Part shown: in pieces, positions 46,144-58,317 of the stretch
How the letters are laid out: the number at the start of each line of letters is the position of its first letter
Position numbering within the stretch: the stretch's first letter is position 1
Assembly: GCA_019022495.1 (NCBI GenBank)
Contig: JAFEKR010000055.1
Location: 124,001 to 188,000, forward strand
Reading direction: 5' to 3'
Source of the DNA: Epichloe hybrida
Lineage: Eukaryota > Ascomycota > Sordariomycetes > Hypocreales > Clavicipitaceae
DNA length: 64,000 nt
The notes under the pieces: generated by a model
Database searches by the model: none
Seen by the model: the letters and a program-made list of their open reading frames with translations, nothing else
What the model was told of the DNA's origin: nothing
Made by a program: the position numbers and the translations under genes

Positions 46144-48114
46144 TCAGTTGAAGCCCGGAAATACCTTCGAAATCGCTTGCCTCCCTGTAGTGGATGAAAT
46201 GAGCCACTCTGAGAATACATGTATGTGCTATTGTTGTTGCTTTGCGCAAAGGATGATACAAGTTGTGACTCACATTTAGGACGAGATCGATCAGGATCGT
46301 CAAACGGAGCGTTGTTGTCCGCAATCTGTCGCATACGTTCTCGTGCAAAAGAGGAAGGGCTGCCACGCCTATTTGGCGCTGTCGGATTTATATCAAGCTC
46401 GGCATCTTCTGGCTGCGTTGGAAGTACTCTCAGTGCCCGGGGCTTGGACTTTCGGGGTCGCGCTTTGGCGGATGGCACTGGCGCCAGGTCTGCAGAGTCT
46501 GGCGTCGCCAAACATGCCGATCGATTGGGAGACGAAGATGAGTGATTGCCATGGTCAATTCCAGTCGCCTTTGGACTTCCAACAACATCTGGGTCCTTCT
46601 TGGGAGCCGTCAGCATCTTCATTGGGATGTTGTCTGACTGAGTCGACGGTGGGCTGCCTGAATGCGATGAGCCAAATAACTTCCTTCCCCATGTCTTCAG
46701 CTTTGTGTCTCCATATTCGATAGAAAAGTCCTCCAGGTCCACTCGTTCTCGTAATCGTCTCAATGCTCGTTCTCGGCGCACCATTCCATTTGTGATCTTG
46801 GGACTGTACCCTCTCGGCAACATGCAGTTCTTGCATGTCGGGCATAATGAGCTGTTCTGGATGAGGAATTCGTCGATGCACTCGGTATGGAAGATGTGTC
46901 CGCAAGGTAATTCGCGAATAATGGTAACTCGATGTTCAAAGCTGGCCAGGCATATATGGCAATTTGGCTGAAAATTGGTGGCGGTGGTCTCGCCGACGCC
47001 CATGAGTGTCGACCGCTTGCTTCGGACACTGCGGACACTAGGGGCGGTCGGTACCATTGCATCAGATGACGCGTTGCTGCTTTCGCGACGTCTCTTTCGT
47101 CGTGTCTTTTTGGTGCCTGTTGACGGCGTTGTGTGCGTGCGCTGACTTGCCGGCATGTCCAGCAAATCTGGCTCCGCGTTGTACGTGAACAGTGGGAACC
47201 GTGTGACATGCGAGGCAGGGACCGTCACACGCTTGATTCCCATTGCCTCAAGATCGACTTCGCCGGTCTGGACCCGTCGTTTCAAAGATTTCCGATTTCG
47301 CCGTTGAATGAAGTTCATGATAAGGGAAACAACGAGTATGACGAATAGCAGCGCACCGATGACGATCAGGATGAATGCCCACGTAGCCGGTGGATTAGAG
47401 GGCTTGTCCAATGTGAGTTTGGTCCATAGTCGCAGATATGTTGTCCAATGAATGTTGTACAATCGCCTGATTTCTTCGCCATGCGGGACTTGAGTGATGG
47501 CGCCCGAATACAAGCTAAGTTGCTTAATGATCTTTTGGCCTTCTCGGCCCGGTATCGCGAAAATAGGGAAGTGATGGTTCGATCGCCAGGCGCCTCCGTC
47601 GCCGAGATTCCATACTGGTGAGTCACCTTCTTGTGGTTTGTTGGTGGAGTTGTTGGGTTTGTAGAAGATGAAGGCTTTGACAGGTCCTTGTAGAGCAGAG
47701 TTGAGATATGCCTGCGTGCAGTCGCTGCTGAACCATGGCGCAATAGCGATTAGGTTGAAATTTGCCGGTGGCAAATCCCTTCTCCGGGTGACATTTCGCG
47801 GAATCGAATCATATTGTTGCACGTCGCAGGATGGAACGGATGTGACGTCGGGAACGAAGAGGAGACCCTGGATCGAACTGTCGTAAACGCCGGTGTTCCC
47901 GGTCGACAAGGTCGTTAGATTTTTGTCGATGGTTTGTTCATACGCCAGTTGGCTCTGTCCAAGACATGATTGTCAGCATTGCGGCTGACGGCGTTACACG
48001 ACACAATATGGCTGTGTTAGAAAAGGGATACATACCGTCTGCTGGGAGAGATTCTTGGATATCGTTGATGCGATAGTTCCCTCGCCATTCCAACCCGGAT
48101 TGCTGAACAAGAAG
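46144..48114 (-). CDS. PA-TM-RING E3 ubiquitin ligase (RING-H2), 5' end unresolved
   Basis: Supported exons are 48114-48036, 47954-46274 and 46184-46144. The donors are GTATGT and GTGAGT; the last exon is tiny and ends KWRQAISKVFPGFN. The lumenal part has a PA-like domain (VYDSSIQGLLFVPDV to IPGREGQKIIKQL), then one membrane helix (ATWAFILIVIGALLFVILVV), then a RING-H2 in the cytosol: CHICLASF, LPCGHIFHTECID, LCPTCK. The tail is disordered. Such proteins (RNF13/GRAIL type) sit in endosome, vacuole or Golgi membranes and ubiquitinate membrane cargo. One or more short 5' exons with the signal peptide should lie between 48115 and about 48500; a likely one includes bases 48268-48250, but I could not fix the start codon. 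Without splicing of the last intron the frame ends falsely at 46122. Confidence 0.8.
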
Positions 48115-49986
48115 CTGTGTGATAGTCAGCTACGATGGTCACTTCCAGATCGGTGCGAATGATGCTGCTGGAAGACTAGAAAGTTGTTTTGAACTTGCAA
48201 AAAGCGTGGGGGCAAGTGTGTGTTAAGAATGGCAATAAAAGCATACACGTTGTTTTGAAGATCTGTGAGCGCTGAATCAGGAGAGGCGTTAGCATGTGGT
48301 CCAGATGACCGGGAGAGAAGCAGCGCTTTGAATCTGCATTTGGGTTCTAGAGAGGAAGAAAGTCTCGGGTCCCAGGGCAAGTTCCAGGAGGCAGCATACA
48401 CATTCTTTCTTCAGCTCATGTTTGGCTATAGGCGGAAAGTGAATGACATTGCGGGCGGCGCAGCACAATGGCGAGAAGGTCGCTTGCAATGAACGTCGGA
48501 GGGTAACAACAGCGATGGAAGCGAGAGGCGAGGGGTGCAGGACGAGGAGATGAAGATGCGAGAGGTATGAGAGTGAGTGTGAGTGAAGGCGCAGTTGGGA
48601 AGAGTAGCCAACAACGTCGATGGGGAGGAGGGAAATGAATATGAATGGAGCACCAGACTACATAAAAAGCGCTAGGGGTGCCCGGGGTGTCAGCGTCCGT
48701 CAGCGTCTGTCAGCGTCCGTCAGCGTGTTATGTACCCCCACTGTACAGAGTAGAGCAGGTACTCCGTAGTGTTGGCGACAGTGTTGGCGACCGGTCCCTC
48801 GGTCCCTCCTCCAGCTCGGAGGGAATAAGGAAGGCAGGCGTCGTTAGCAGCCGGTACAGGATACAACCGCCAACAGTCCAACTGGTCCGGTGGCCACCGA
48901 TGATGGACCACGAGACTGCCTGCAGGAAAGCGGGGCGGCGGATCCCACTGCGGCTTCTGTCTTTCTGTCTGTCCCTTCCTAAGTTGAAGTTCCTCCTGCC
49001 TCCGTTGGATGTCACCATCGCTTCTCTTCTCCAGAAAGTTGCAGGCACCTTGTATGGATTCAATTCAAACCCGTGGTAAACCCTAGTCCATAATAAAGCA
49101 TCATACTGTATGCATGTACTCCGTATGTATGACGGAGTAATGCATTCAAAAGGGCATGTTGGTCTGAAAGGCGACGTCGAAAGGTTGGTTGAGTTGGTTG
49201 ACTATGTATGTATGTACTGATCAAGCTACCTCGTAATAACGGGTCTAATACGGGTCTTCCCACCCCACCAATTCGCACTTTGGTACGGAATATGTACGGA
49301 TTACCTTGAAGGCCTGAAGAAACGTGTTTTCGCCCGCGCCTGCACCTGCAGGCTGTCCAACGTGCTCCAGGACTCCGCAACAGATGACGTCGAAGTGGGG
49401 GGGGAACCCACTGGTCTGGATGAAGCCTCAGGCAGCCGCTCTTGGACAAAAGGCTCAAGCCTCCAACGCTCTTTTGCGCATACATAGGGTTCCGCCACCG
49501 GGCGCCACTTTGCAGAAATCAAGTCGGTATAACCAAATGTCAGACATGCAATACTTTGTGCTCTTTTTCTGCTGTTTGAGATACGCAGGTCGTTATTTAA
49601 TTCGGTCATACGGAGTACGCGTAATCCGTACCCTATCCTGCACTAGTCTTGGCGATTCCTATCATTTATTCCCGCACTGTCACAGTTTTTTAGTATTGGT
49701 ACGGATCCGTACATGTACATACATAGACACAAGTGCGATGGAAATTCGGTAATCGTTCTTTCATCTACGGACCAATCATGACCCCAGTCCTAATCGCGTC
49801 CTCAAATCAGCAACCAAGTTTTAATCACCCGCCCACACGTCTCGCCTCGCGCCATGCAGAACATACTTGACTCATCTAGTTTGTGCGTCTTCTCTTCGTT
49901 ACCGACTTCACTTTCCAAAAATCCACAATCACGCATCTCGTACGGAGTATGGAGTATTTCTCAGCACGTGGTTGCCGTTTCAAAAA
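48115..49986. other. Intergenic region, including missing 5' exons of the PA-TM-RING gene
   Basis: The first about 400 bp probably contain the 5' exons and leader of the RING gene. The rest is the 3' side of het-c, with a CAGCGTC repeat (about 48691-48726), a TATGTATG stretch and several ACTCCGTA/TACGGAGTA motifs (48759, 49116, 49603, 49939). Confidence 0.5.
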
Positions 49987-52899
49987 TCAGTAACCACTCT
50001 CACCGCCGTAGCCACCCTGTTGGCGGCGGCTATAGTTGTCGTTATCACGACCATATTCCTCGTTTTCCTCGTCATCACGACCCTCGTTGCGGCGTCCGTG
50101 GCTGCGTCCGTGGCTGCTGTTTCCACCATAGCTTTCCTCACGACCGCCATAACTGCTCTCCTGACCACCATAGCCACTCTCCTGCTGGCGGCCGTATCCG
50201 CTTCCCTCACGGCCTCCGTAGCCACTGCTGCCGCCATAGTTGTTCTCTCGGCGACCATGTCCACTGTAACCGCCGTGGCTGGATTCCTGGCGTCCGTAAC
50301 TGGACTCCTGACGACCGCCGTGCTCGTCGTCATCACGGCGACCATGTCCACCGTAACCGCCGTGGCTGGCTTCCTGGCGTCCGTAACTGGACTCCTGACG
50401 ACCGCCGTACTCGTCGTCATCACGGCGACGGTGCTCGGAGCGCCCGCCCACGTGGCTGTCGTAATCATTGCCGTAGCCGCTGCTCTGCTGACTGTAACTG
50501 CTACTCTGTTGACTCTGTCCGTAACCGCTGCTGCTGCTCTGCTGGCTCTGCCCATAACTGCTGTCCTGGCGGCCGTAGCTCGACTGGCTCCCCGTATAAG
50601 ATTCGTTGTCGTTTCGGCGATTGCTTTTGCCCTCATCCTCACTTTTACCAAATGCATCACCGAGAATAGAGCCAGCCTTGCTTAAAAAGCCCTCGAGGCC
50701 GCCCTTCTCCTCATGGGCATGTGGGACCTGGCCCGAAGGCAACTTCATGCCAGTTTGTTGTTCCACAATATTCGAAATGAGCCCAGAAGCGCCTTGAAAG
50801 ATGGCGTCCGCTGCAGCTCCGGCGATCTTATTCTCCAGAGTGTCGGGCTCGCCGTAGAGTTTTCTCATCTTGAGCTTGCCAGTGCAGCCGTGCCCGTGGC
50901 CAGTGTCGTCGACACCTTCCTTGTGGTTTTCGCCTCTCCTAACGCCCTCACGAGACAGCTTCTGTCGGTATGAGTTCTGCTCGTTTCGAAGCTCGCCCCA
51001 CCATGTCTGGACTTCGTTGAACATGGTGTTGCGAGCCTCGGGGACGCCATCTTGTCCCATATTTCTCTGGGCGGGATGGTGCAAGATGCCGTTGATGATG
51101 CGATCGCACAAACGGTCGACATCAGTACCATCGTTGTCGATTGCGTCCATGATCTGAGGAACGGTCCAGCTGACCATCTTAGCAGCGGTGCGGCCGGCGA
51201 TTTCATTCAAGATCTAAACATGTCAGTTGATGTCAGTTGCTGTCAGATGGCTTTGTGATTGAGAGTGCCGGTAGAGTTGATAGTTCACAAAGTTTTCTTA
51301 CGTTGGAAAAGTGATCCTTGGACAGCATGGAGTGAGTAGGATCCGTGGAGCGGTCATTGTCGAATACAACGTGTTGTTCATCCTCACTGCTCTTGATGAC
51401 TTCTCCAGAGCCGGTTGCAAGCTCATTCTTGACCTGGCGGATGAGGGGGACAACAACAGGGGCCATGATGGAAAACACAAACCGAGAAAGCTGTTCTTCG
51501 AGCTGCTCGATGATCTTGGGCAGAACGGGAATCTTCTCAACGGCAGATGTGATGCTCTTCATGATGTCATCGTGGAACTCGATGGCGGGCATAATTTGAC
51601 TGTAAGTCTGTTGGACGTAGACGGTGAACTCCTCGGGATCTCGAGGAGAGACAGACATGTTCTGGACCTGAGAAGAAGCAGCATTGCCCTGAATCTCATC
51701 AATTCGTTTCTTCTGGTTCTTGCCACCAAAGAGGCTGTCGGGGATCTTGTCCAGGAGTTCACGAAGCAAGCTGGTATCTGAGTTCTTGCTATCTTGAAGG
51801 GTACCTTCCAGCTCTTCGATTTCATTCTGGGACATCTTATCCGATACTGTAGACCATGGTCAGCCAAGACGCCTGAGCGTGAGAAGGGAGATTTTCAAAG
51901 AATGCAACAACGGCACACACCTTCACCAACGACGGAATGAAGGAAGTCGACACCTCCGAAAGTTCCGGTGACGATGGGATAGACGTCGCCATTAGCACCC
52001 TCAAGCCGAATGCGCGTGTCGCTTCCGACATGAGGGAAGATGTCTTGCTCTCCCATTTCGATCAAAGCCAGCGCACAGTAGTTGCTGTGCGCAAGAAAAT
52101 CTGCGATGGTCAAATCAGCTCAGATGCTCGAAGTAAGTCACTGTGCGACTTACCCTCCAAGCAGTGAAGACCGGTTCCCATCAGTCGAAGACACTCATAG
52201 AGTTCCTCTTTTCTTCCGCTGTCCTTGTAGTTGCGACCAAGCTCGATGCAGCGAGAGAAGAGATTCCTTACGTGCTTGGAAGAGGTCATAATACCGGCGC
52301 GATCATTTGCGATGTAGTTCTTCATGCCAGACTCGGGATCGACCGAGAGCTCGCGGTCCTCATCGATAGGGCCACGAAGGCGACGGTCATACTGTTGGGC
52401 GTCTTGGTTATCGGCATAGTTCTTGGGGTTGTCAATGTGGTCTTCGGGTCGGTAGCAGCCCAGGCGGTCAGCAGTAACCTCAAACTCGCCAGAGCCATAA
52501 CCGAAAGTCAAGAAACCGAGAACGCAAAGGAGAAGGCGAATGGCTTCGGCGGAAACGGTCTTGACGGTGCCGACATCGATGGCCTGGGAGTAGTCTCGTA
52601 GCCAGTTCCCGAAATACACCCTGGAGACCATGATTTTGTTGAACTTTTTATGTTTCATGGCTTGAGCCATGGCAAGGTTAAGGAGGGCATCTTCGATATC
52701 ACCGTGTCGCCCTGCGGGAGAGAAGAGTGGCGGTCAGATTATACAAGCAGGGTGAGGGGGTGAGGGCTCTCATACAATTCAGGCCCTCAACCTTGGACGT
52801 GGAGCCGATGTTTCCAGCGCCAAAGGCAGCCGCCGGACTGATAAGAACTACAAGGACAATCAAGCCCAGGATCAAGCCATGGTTTCTCAGATCGATCAT
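49987..52899 (-). CDS. het-c: Heterokaryon incompatibility protein HET-C
   Basis: The exons are 52899-52776, 52711-52154, 52100-51921, 51846-51302 and 51213-49987, giving 877 aa. All four introns have clean donors (GTATGA, GTAAGT, GTGTGT, GTAAGA) and keep the frame. A signal peptide (about 1-26, ending SPAAAFG) precedes the Het-C domain: AFGAGNIGSTSKVEGLNW, RVYFGNWLRDYSQAIDVGTV, GCYRPEDHIDNPKNYADNQD, LRLMGTGLHCLEDFLAHSNY, and VTGTFGGVDFLHSVVGE. A helical, coiled-coil-like middle and a C-terminal domain very rich in Gly, Ser, Tyr, Arg and Gln follow, with a tandem duplication. In Neurospora crassa, het-c alleles control vegetative (non-self) recognition, and the protein is linked to the cell surface. 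Its basic function is still unclear; the locus partner pin-c is not next to it here. Confidence 0.95.
50249..50422. repeat. 87 bp tandem duplication in the het-c C-terminal coding region
   Basis: Two adjoining 87 bp units (50249-50335 and 50336-50422) differ at three bases. Each encodes a 29-residue unit with RQESSYGRQE and SHGGY motifs, in frame. Confidence 0.95.
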
Positions 52900-55711
52900 T
52901 GTTTCTCCACTGGCCCAATGGCGGAAGGAAGTGTAATCGATCGCTGTTGCCTTTGATGAAGGCAGAACTAGCTGTTACAATGCGGGGGCGGGGTTGGCTG
53001 TGGACGTTGTAGAAGCTTGCTCCTGGCCGACAGCGAGTAGAAAGTCGGACAACAAGCCTGGTGAAGTACAGAAGAGAGTAGGAAGTTCCTAGAAGCTGGA
53101 TGGAATAGCAAGAGGATGGGATAAAAGCGAGATGTAATACTTGGGGAGAGAGTGCTAGAAAAGTTGATGAGTGAACGGGAGGCAGCCAGGAGGGGCAGTC
53201 CTGGAACATGAAACGATCGCAGCACGGAGTATGCGACCCCGCATCTTTCCCGACGCGCCTAACTTTCATGCGTGAAACCGGAATCATACGCATCCACCGA
53301 GGCAGGTGGTCGGATGGTGGATTCACCCCGAGAGATGTGAAATGTTGTATTCGAGATAAGCATGTTTTCCTTCTTGGTTCGCATCTCTACGCGCAAAGTC
53401 GGCCGTTTTAATGGCGAGAAGAGGAAAAGGAGTTGCAACCATTCATGCCCAGTCCAGTTCTGCCTAAGAACCTATCGATAACGGCCATCTGTTGATGCGT
53501 AATTGCCACACGATAGGGTAGCGTCCCACGACCATGGATTTTTTCCAAAGCACCGGAAAGACCTGTCGGCCGAACTGTGCTTTGTCCAAATAGAAAGACC
53601 GGAGACCTAAAAAAGGACATGGACAGAGCATGACAGTGTCAGGCGCCAGATCGGGATGACGCCTACATGATCTTTGTATTATGCGGGCTACCATGACCCA
53701 GAGGACTGAACTGAAGAACAAGTCCAACTAATCCATACCAACTCGAGGCACCAGGAAAACCAGAGATTTGGCGTCCAGCCCTAAAATACCACTGTCTCAG
53801 AGTTTCAGTCATTAGTAATTACGCTGGAGCTTCCGCGGCCACTGCCCGGCCGCCTCCAGCGCTTGTGCTATCAGCCCGTTGGTCCGCCGGCGGACCAGAC
53901 GATCCGTTCTGAAATGTACGCACACGACCCCGAAGGTGCTGGAACGATAGTGAGGATTGTGCCATCGCTGCCCAGTCGCTTGGCACTTCTGGGCTTCTAT
54001 TGCTGCTATTGGCGGGTTCCATCCATGTGCGAGGTACGAGTCAACCAGACAGAGCCGCGCGACTTTACATAGGGAGTCGCCTGAAAAGAGTCGCCAGAAG
54101 GTCACCTGTGAGCATCATGGTAGCGACTGGGTAGGTTCGGGAGAGTATCACTGCAACACCGGCCACTTCACAAAGCCTGAAGCAACACCGATTGAATACG
54201 TAATCAACATGGTACCCCAAGTTCGATAAGTATGGTCAATCGAGATGGAATTATGAAGAAAATGAAGGTATCTTCATTTTCGGCATAATAGTGCAATACT
54301 GCGCAGGTACGGCCCGATCAGACTGCTGAGGTGCATGGCCGGGATATGTATGCACGTATGTAAGGATACGAGAGGTGGATTGGTGGATGGTGGATGGCGA
54401 TGACCTCGCTGGCGGGCGGTAGTCTGTCAACTGTCCAGGTGAGGAATTGGACGCTATTGACGGGGGGTTCAGATCGTAGTGCATACAAGTGTACTCCATG
54501 CTCCTGTGCGGTGAGAAATATCAGCAACGAGCTTGGCAGGCGTTGGCGGGCGTTGGCAGGCTCGTGGCCGCTGGCAAGACTTTCCAGAACCGTCAACGGG
54601 TCGACCCGACAGTGATCAGAGCTCAATAGTCGGGCTTGTTGTCTGCCATTACGGATGAATGCTTGTTGTTGCTCGTACAAACCCACTCGCCGACTAAATT
54701 ACCGCTGGGCACATCTGGGTACTGCAGCAGCCCGGCACCAGGGACGCCAGACGGTTCCACAGACAACGAAATACAGCACGGCCACGTAGTCCGTATTCGG
54801 TACGGACTTGCGTGTGTCTACAAGTACACGCCAACGGATGGAACACGTTGGTGATGGACTCGCTGCGAGCGTGCCTGGGTTTCAAGCTTGCGAAAGGGTT
54901 CAGTCGAGCGCCTGGGTGCAAGAGGACATGATGGGCAGCGTAAAAGCGTGTCGCGGCCATCGTTTGTAGTTGTCCCAACGCGACGTGCCAGGGGAGGGAG
55001 GACTGGAGGCAGGGTGACGGACGGGTGGGAGCACTGATGAATGGACCCGGCGAAGAGCAATCACTACGGTCGTAGTTCATGTATGTACTACTCGCAGTGG
55101 CCGACACCGCAAGACCAGATGTCCAGCCAGCTGGCCGTCTAGTACAGTGGGGTGTACATAGGGGGGAGCCCAGCGAGCGAGAGCGGAGCACAGTGGCAGC
55201 AGGAGGGGAATGCAACCAGAGGCTGTCCATTGACCAGAGGAGCCAGCGCCTCGATTTGAGGAAATCCCTCTGTCCAGCAGAGCCAGGCGCTTGCGAGTTG
55301 GTGATTGTGCACCAACGGCAGAGGCTCTGCGAATCCTACATATTTGGGGCACCGCCCACCATCCCACCACCCGGCCCCCCCAATCTCCCCCTTCCTTTCC
55401 CTCTTTCCGCAGCTTGCTCTCAGCGGTCCCCCCTCCAAATTCCCAGACCCAGATCAGCCCAGGTCAGCCCAGATCAGCCCCAAATCCCAGAGGCTCCCCA
55501 AAAGTCGCCTCTCGCCCGCCGCCACCACCACAACCTCCCCTTCTATTCCACCACGAAACATCGCCATCCTGCATCCGCTGTCGCGCGAATACAGGCCTCC
55601 TCTCCCTACAACACCAACAGCGGTCCATCTCGGGCGTCGCTACAGAGCCCCAGCTTCCACCACCAAACCACCAGACCACCAGACCACCAGACCGCCAAAA
55701 AAACCCACATC
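52900..55711. other. Divergent intergenic region, no gene seen
   Basis: This is 2.8 kb between het-c (-) and the HMG-box gene (+). The open frames are short. The last about 350 bp are C-rich with CAGATCAGCCC (about 55448-55480) and CACCAGAC (about 55668-55692) repeats, probably the leader of the HMG gene. Confidence 0.5.
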
Positions 55712-57335
55712 ATGCCGCGCCAGCCTAAGAAGGCCGACGACAAAAAGGTCGCCGTCCCCGTCGCTCCTGCTCCCATGAATCCTGCTCCCACTGCTGGAGT
55801 TATTCCTCAACCACCAATCCCCATTGGCGTTACCCAGCGCGTTGTCGACAATGAGAGCTTCCTTCGAGTTCGAGACTCGGTAAGCATACCCTCGTCTTTC
55901 ACACATCTATTCTACCTTTTCCACTTGCTTCTTCTACCTTTGCACCTTCACCTTCAACCTTATCTTCACCTGCCGCTGCCGCTGCCGCTGCCGCTGCCAG
56001 CATAAAAGGGAACGCACTTGTTCGGAAAGCTTCAGCAAGCGCTGCGTACTTTTCAAAGGTGGCCAATTGAACCATTGAACCATTTTTGCCATGCGTGCTC
56101 ATGGGACCTTTTTGCACACGGTCGGTGCCCATTGCTTTCTTTCCGTTTGGTGCCTGCAATGGCAAGACGCGGTGCAACAGCCGGGCCATGCATGCTTTGT
56201 TTACATTTGAATGGACCCCGCGCCGCGCCTGGCCTGTAGCGGCCCCGCCAGCAGAGTCCCAATGTATTTTCGTCAGCGCGTCGAGCAGGGGTAGCTCGCT
56301 CCCCAACTGTGGGCGGGCTGACAGCTTCGAGCTTGGCTTCTCGGCTCGCAAGCTTGATCATTCGGCCGAGACGTCTTTCGTGCGTCCTGCGAAGCAAAGT
56401 CATGCACAAAGGCAGGGCTGCTCGCGCAATGAATGATTCGCGTCCCTGTTTTTTTCTTTCTTTTTTCTTTCTTCCCCGTGCACGCAAACCTGTCATTCAC
56501 ACAAGAACAATCACTATGCCGCGATTCCCGATGCTAACCTCGACAATCATAGGCTGTTGGCCGCCTGAGCACCATCCTGGAGCTTCTGCGCTCCTTCACT
56601 CAAGACTACATCCGCCAGACCAACCTTCTTCTCGGTGAGGCCACCGCCGAGGGTCAAGGCGATCTGCTCAGCTCTTTCGAGACTGCCGCTGCCAGCCTCA
56701 TGATGCCTGTTCCCACCGATCTTGTTGCCCCCGCCGAGGAGAAGAAGGAGCGCAAGAAGCGCACTCATGACCCCAACGCCCCCAAGCGACCTCTCACACC
56801 TTACTTCTTGTACATGCAGCACGCCCGCTCCATCATTGCCAATGACCTCGGTACTGAGGCTCCCAAAGGTGCCGTTCAAGAGGAGGGCCAGCGCCGGTGG
56901 GCCAACATGAGCCCTACCGAGAAGAAGGGCTGGAACACCGCCTACCAGTACAACCTCCGTCTCTACAATGCCCGCGTTCACTCCTACAAGGCCGGCAACC
57001 CTCTGGCCAAGAACATGAGCGACGAGGAGGCTCTCAAATACGCGGATGATTTCCAGATTCCCATGCCCACCATCAAGGACGATGCCGCTGCCGAGACTCC
57101 TGCCAATGACCACGACGCCATCGCCGAACAGCTCCAGGACGAGGCCAAGACGCCCAAGAAGGCCGCTCCCCGCAAGCGGAAGGCTGCCACACCTACCGCC
57201 GACGCCACCGTTATGGAGGCTGCCAAGGCCACGCCAGCTAGCCCCGATAAGAAGCGAAGACGCACGTCTACCAAGGCCCCAGAGGACAAGGAGGAGCCCA
57301 AGAAATCCGCACGCAAGAAGACCAAGAGCTCTTAG
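55712..57335 (+). CDS. HMG-box chromatin protein
   Basis: Exon 1 is 55712-55879 and exon 2 is 56553-57335, giving 316 aa. The intron of 673 nt (GTAAGC donor, GCTAAC branch, ATAG acceptor) is long for this genome; the others here are about 45-190 nt. It joins NESFLRVRDS to AVGRLSTILELLRSFTQD in phase 0. One HMG box spans about residues 129-203: DPNAPKRPLTPYFLYMQ, QEEGQRRWANMSPTEKKGW, YNARVHSYKAG. The C-terminus is a Lys/Ala/Pro-rich basic tail (KKAAPRKRKAATPT, ARKKTKSS) that suits nuclear targeting and DNA binding. Single-box proteins of this kind bend DNA with little sequence preference; a specific role is not visible. The ATG at 55712 follows an in-frame open stretch of C-rich leader. Confidence 0.9.
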
Positions 57336-58317
57336 ATGTACCGAACCTTCCTGTTGCTGATGCATTTCTTCCTCCCTTGTTGTGTGTTCTCAATGGTGCC
57401 CAGCATGATGGCTGACTTGCGTGTGTGTGGCGGCTCCATTATCCCAAGACATGAGAGCATGGGTCCGTCTGCATCACACCTACTCTTTCCGCTTCCATCT
57501 TCTCATTTTCCTTTTTGAATAGAGGGGCATGATAGATGATGCGACGTCAGGGCCATTGACAGCCGTGTCTCCTTCAAGAGCATGTATTGGAAGACGTGGT
57601 TCCGCTCCTCCTGCCCCTTGTGCAGATGAGATGGCATCTCGCGGGGTTTCATATATTCTTTCAAGTCGTCCCAACCAGGGGGCTGGCTCTTCTTTTGTCA
57701 TTTATTCATCTTTTCAGAAGCGCGGTCATAGTATGGTTTCCCCTCTTTGATGACCGGGGATGGGACATAACGTAACGCAATGGAATGGTGTGGGTCTAAA
57801 AGGAAACGCCGAGGCATGGGTGCCTTGGACGGGCTGGCATAGTGTTTGATTTGGCTCGGTTCGATATTGTTATATCGGTCAAGGGCGGTAAGCGAAGGGG
57901 AGAGGTAGGGGTTGGGAATCTTCTTGTCGTGTATGTTCGAAAGGCGGACTGTACTTGGGCAGTGTTTTACGATGCCGTAATGAGAGCAATGATGATACTT
58001 GTACTCCATGTTTGACGTTGGCGCGTGATGAATTTTGAAAACGGAAAGGGAACAATGTCAAGGTGAGCTATCCAGTTCTGCGATATGTAGGTACGTACGT
58101 ACGTACGTTGTGTGGTTTTTTTTTTTTTTTTTTTTTTAATATGCTCACGATGCCCAGCCAAAATACCATGGGATCTAATCCGTATTCACCCGCCGTCAAC
58201 GACCTCGCCATGACGCCATGAAAGAAAAGTCGATGAGTAAAAAAAAAAAAAAAAAAAAAAAAAGCCAGGCATTTCTCCCGTGTATTCGACAAAAAAAAAA
58301 AACCGCCTACGACTACA
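57336..58317. other. Convergent intergenic region with homopolymer runs
   Basis: 3' flanks of the HMG and urease genes. It has a GTAC repeat (about 58091-58107), poly-T (about 58115-58137) and poly-A runs (about 58240-58263 and 58291-58302). I see no gene. Confidence 0.55.

Noticed and set aside
48678..49485. Overlapping frames on both strands downstream of the RING gene
   Set aside because: Short, mutually exclusive and without domain resemblance; contain intergenic ACTCCGTA motifs.
49867..50685. Long hydrophobic plus-strand frame (272 aa) that looks like a repeated membrane protein
   Set aside because: It is antisense to the Gly/Tyr/Arg-rich coding region of het-c; its repeats mirror the HET-C repeats.
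54694..55230. 178-residue minus-strand frame
   Set aside because: No motif, Ser/Pro-rich, lies in the het-c/HMG spacer and lacks splice or promoter support.
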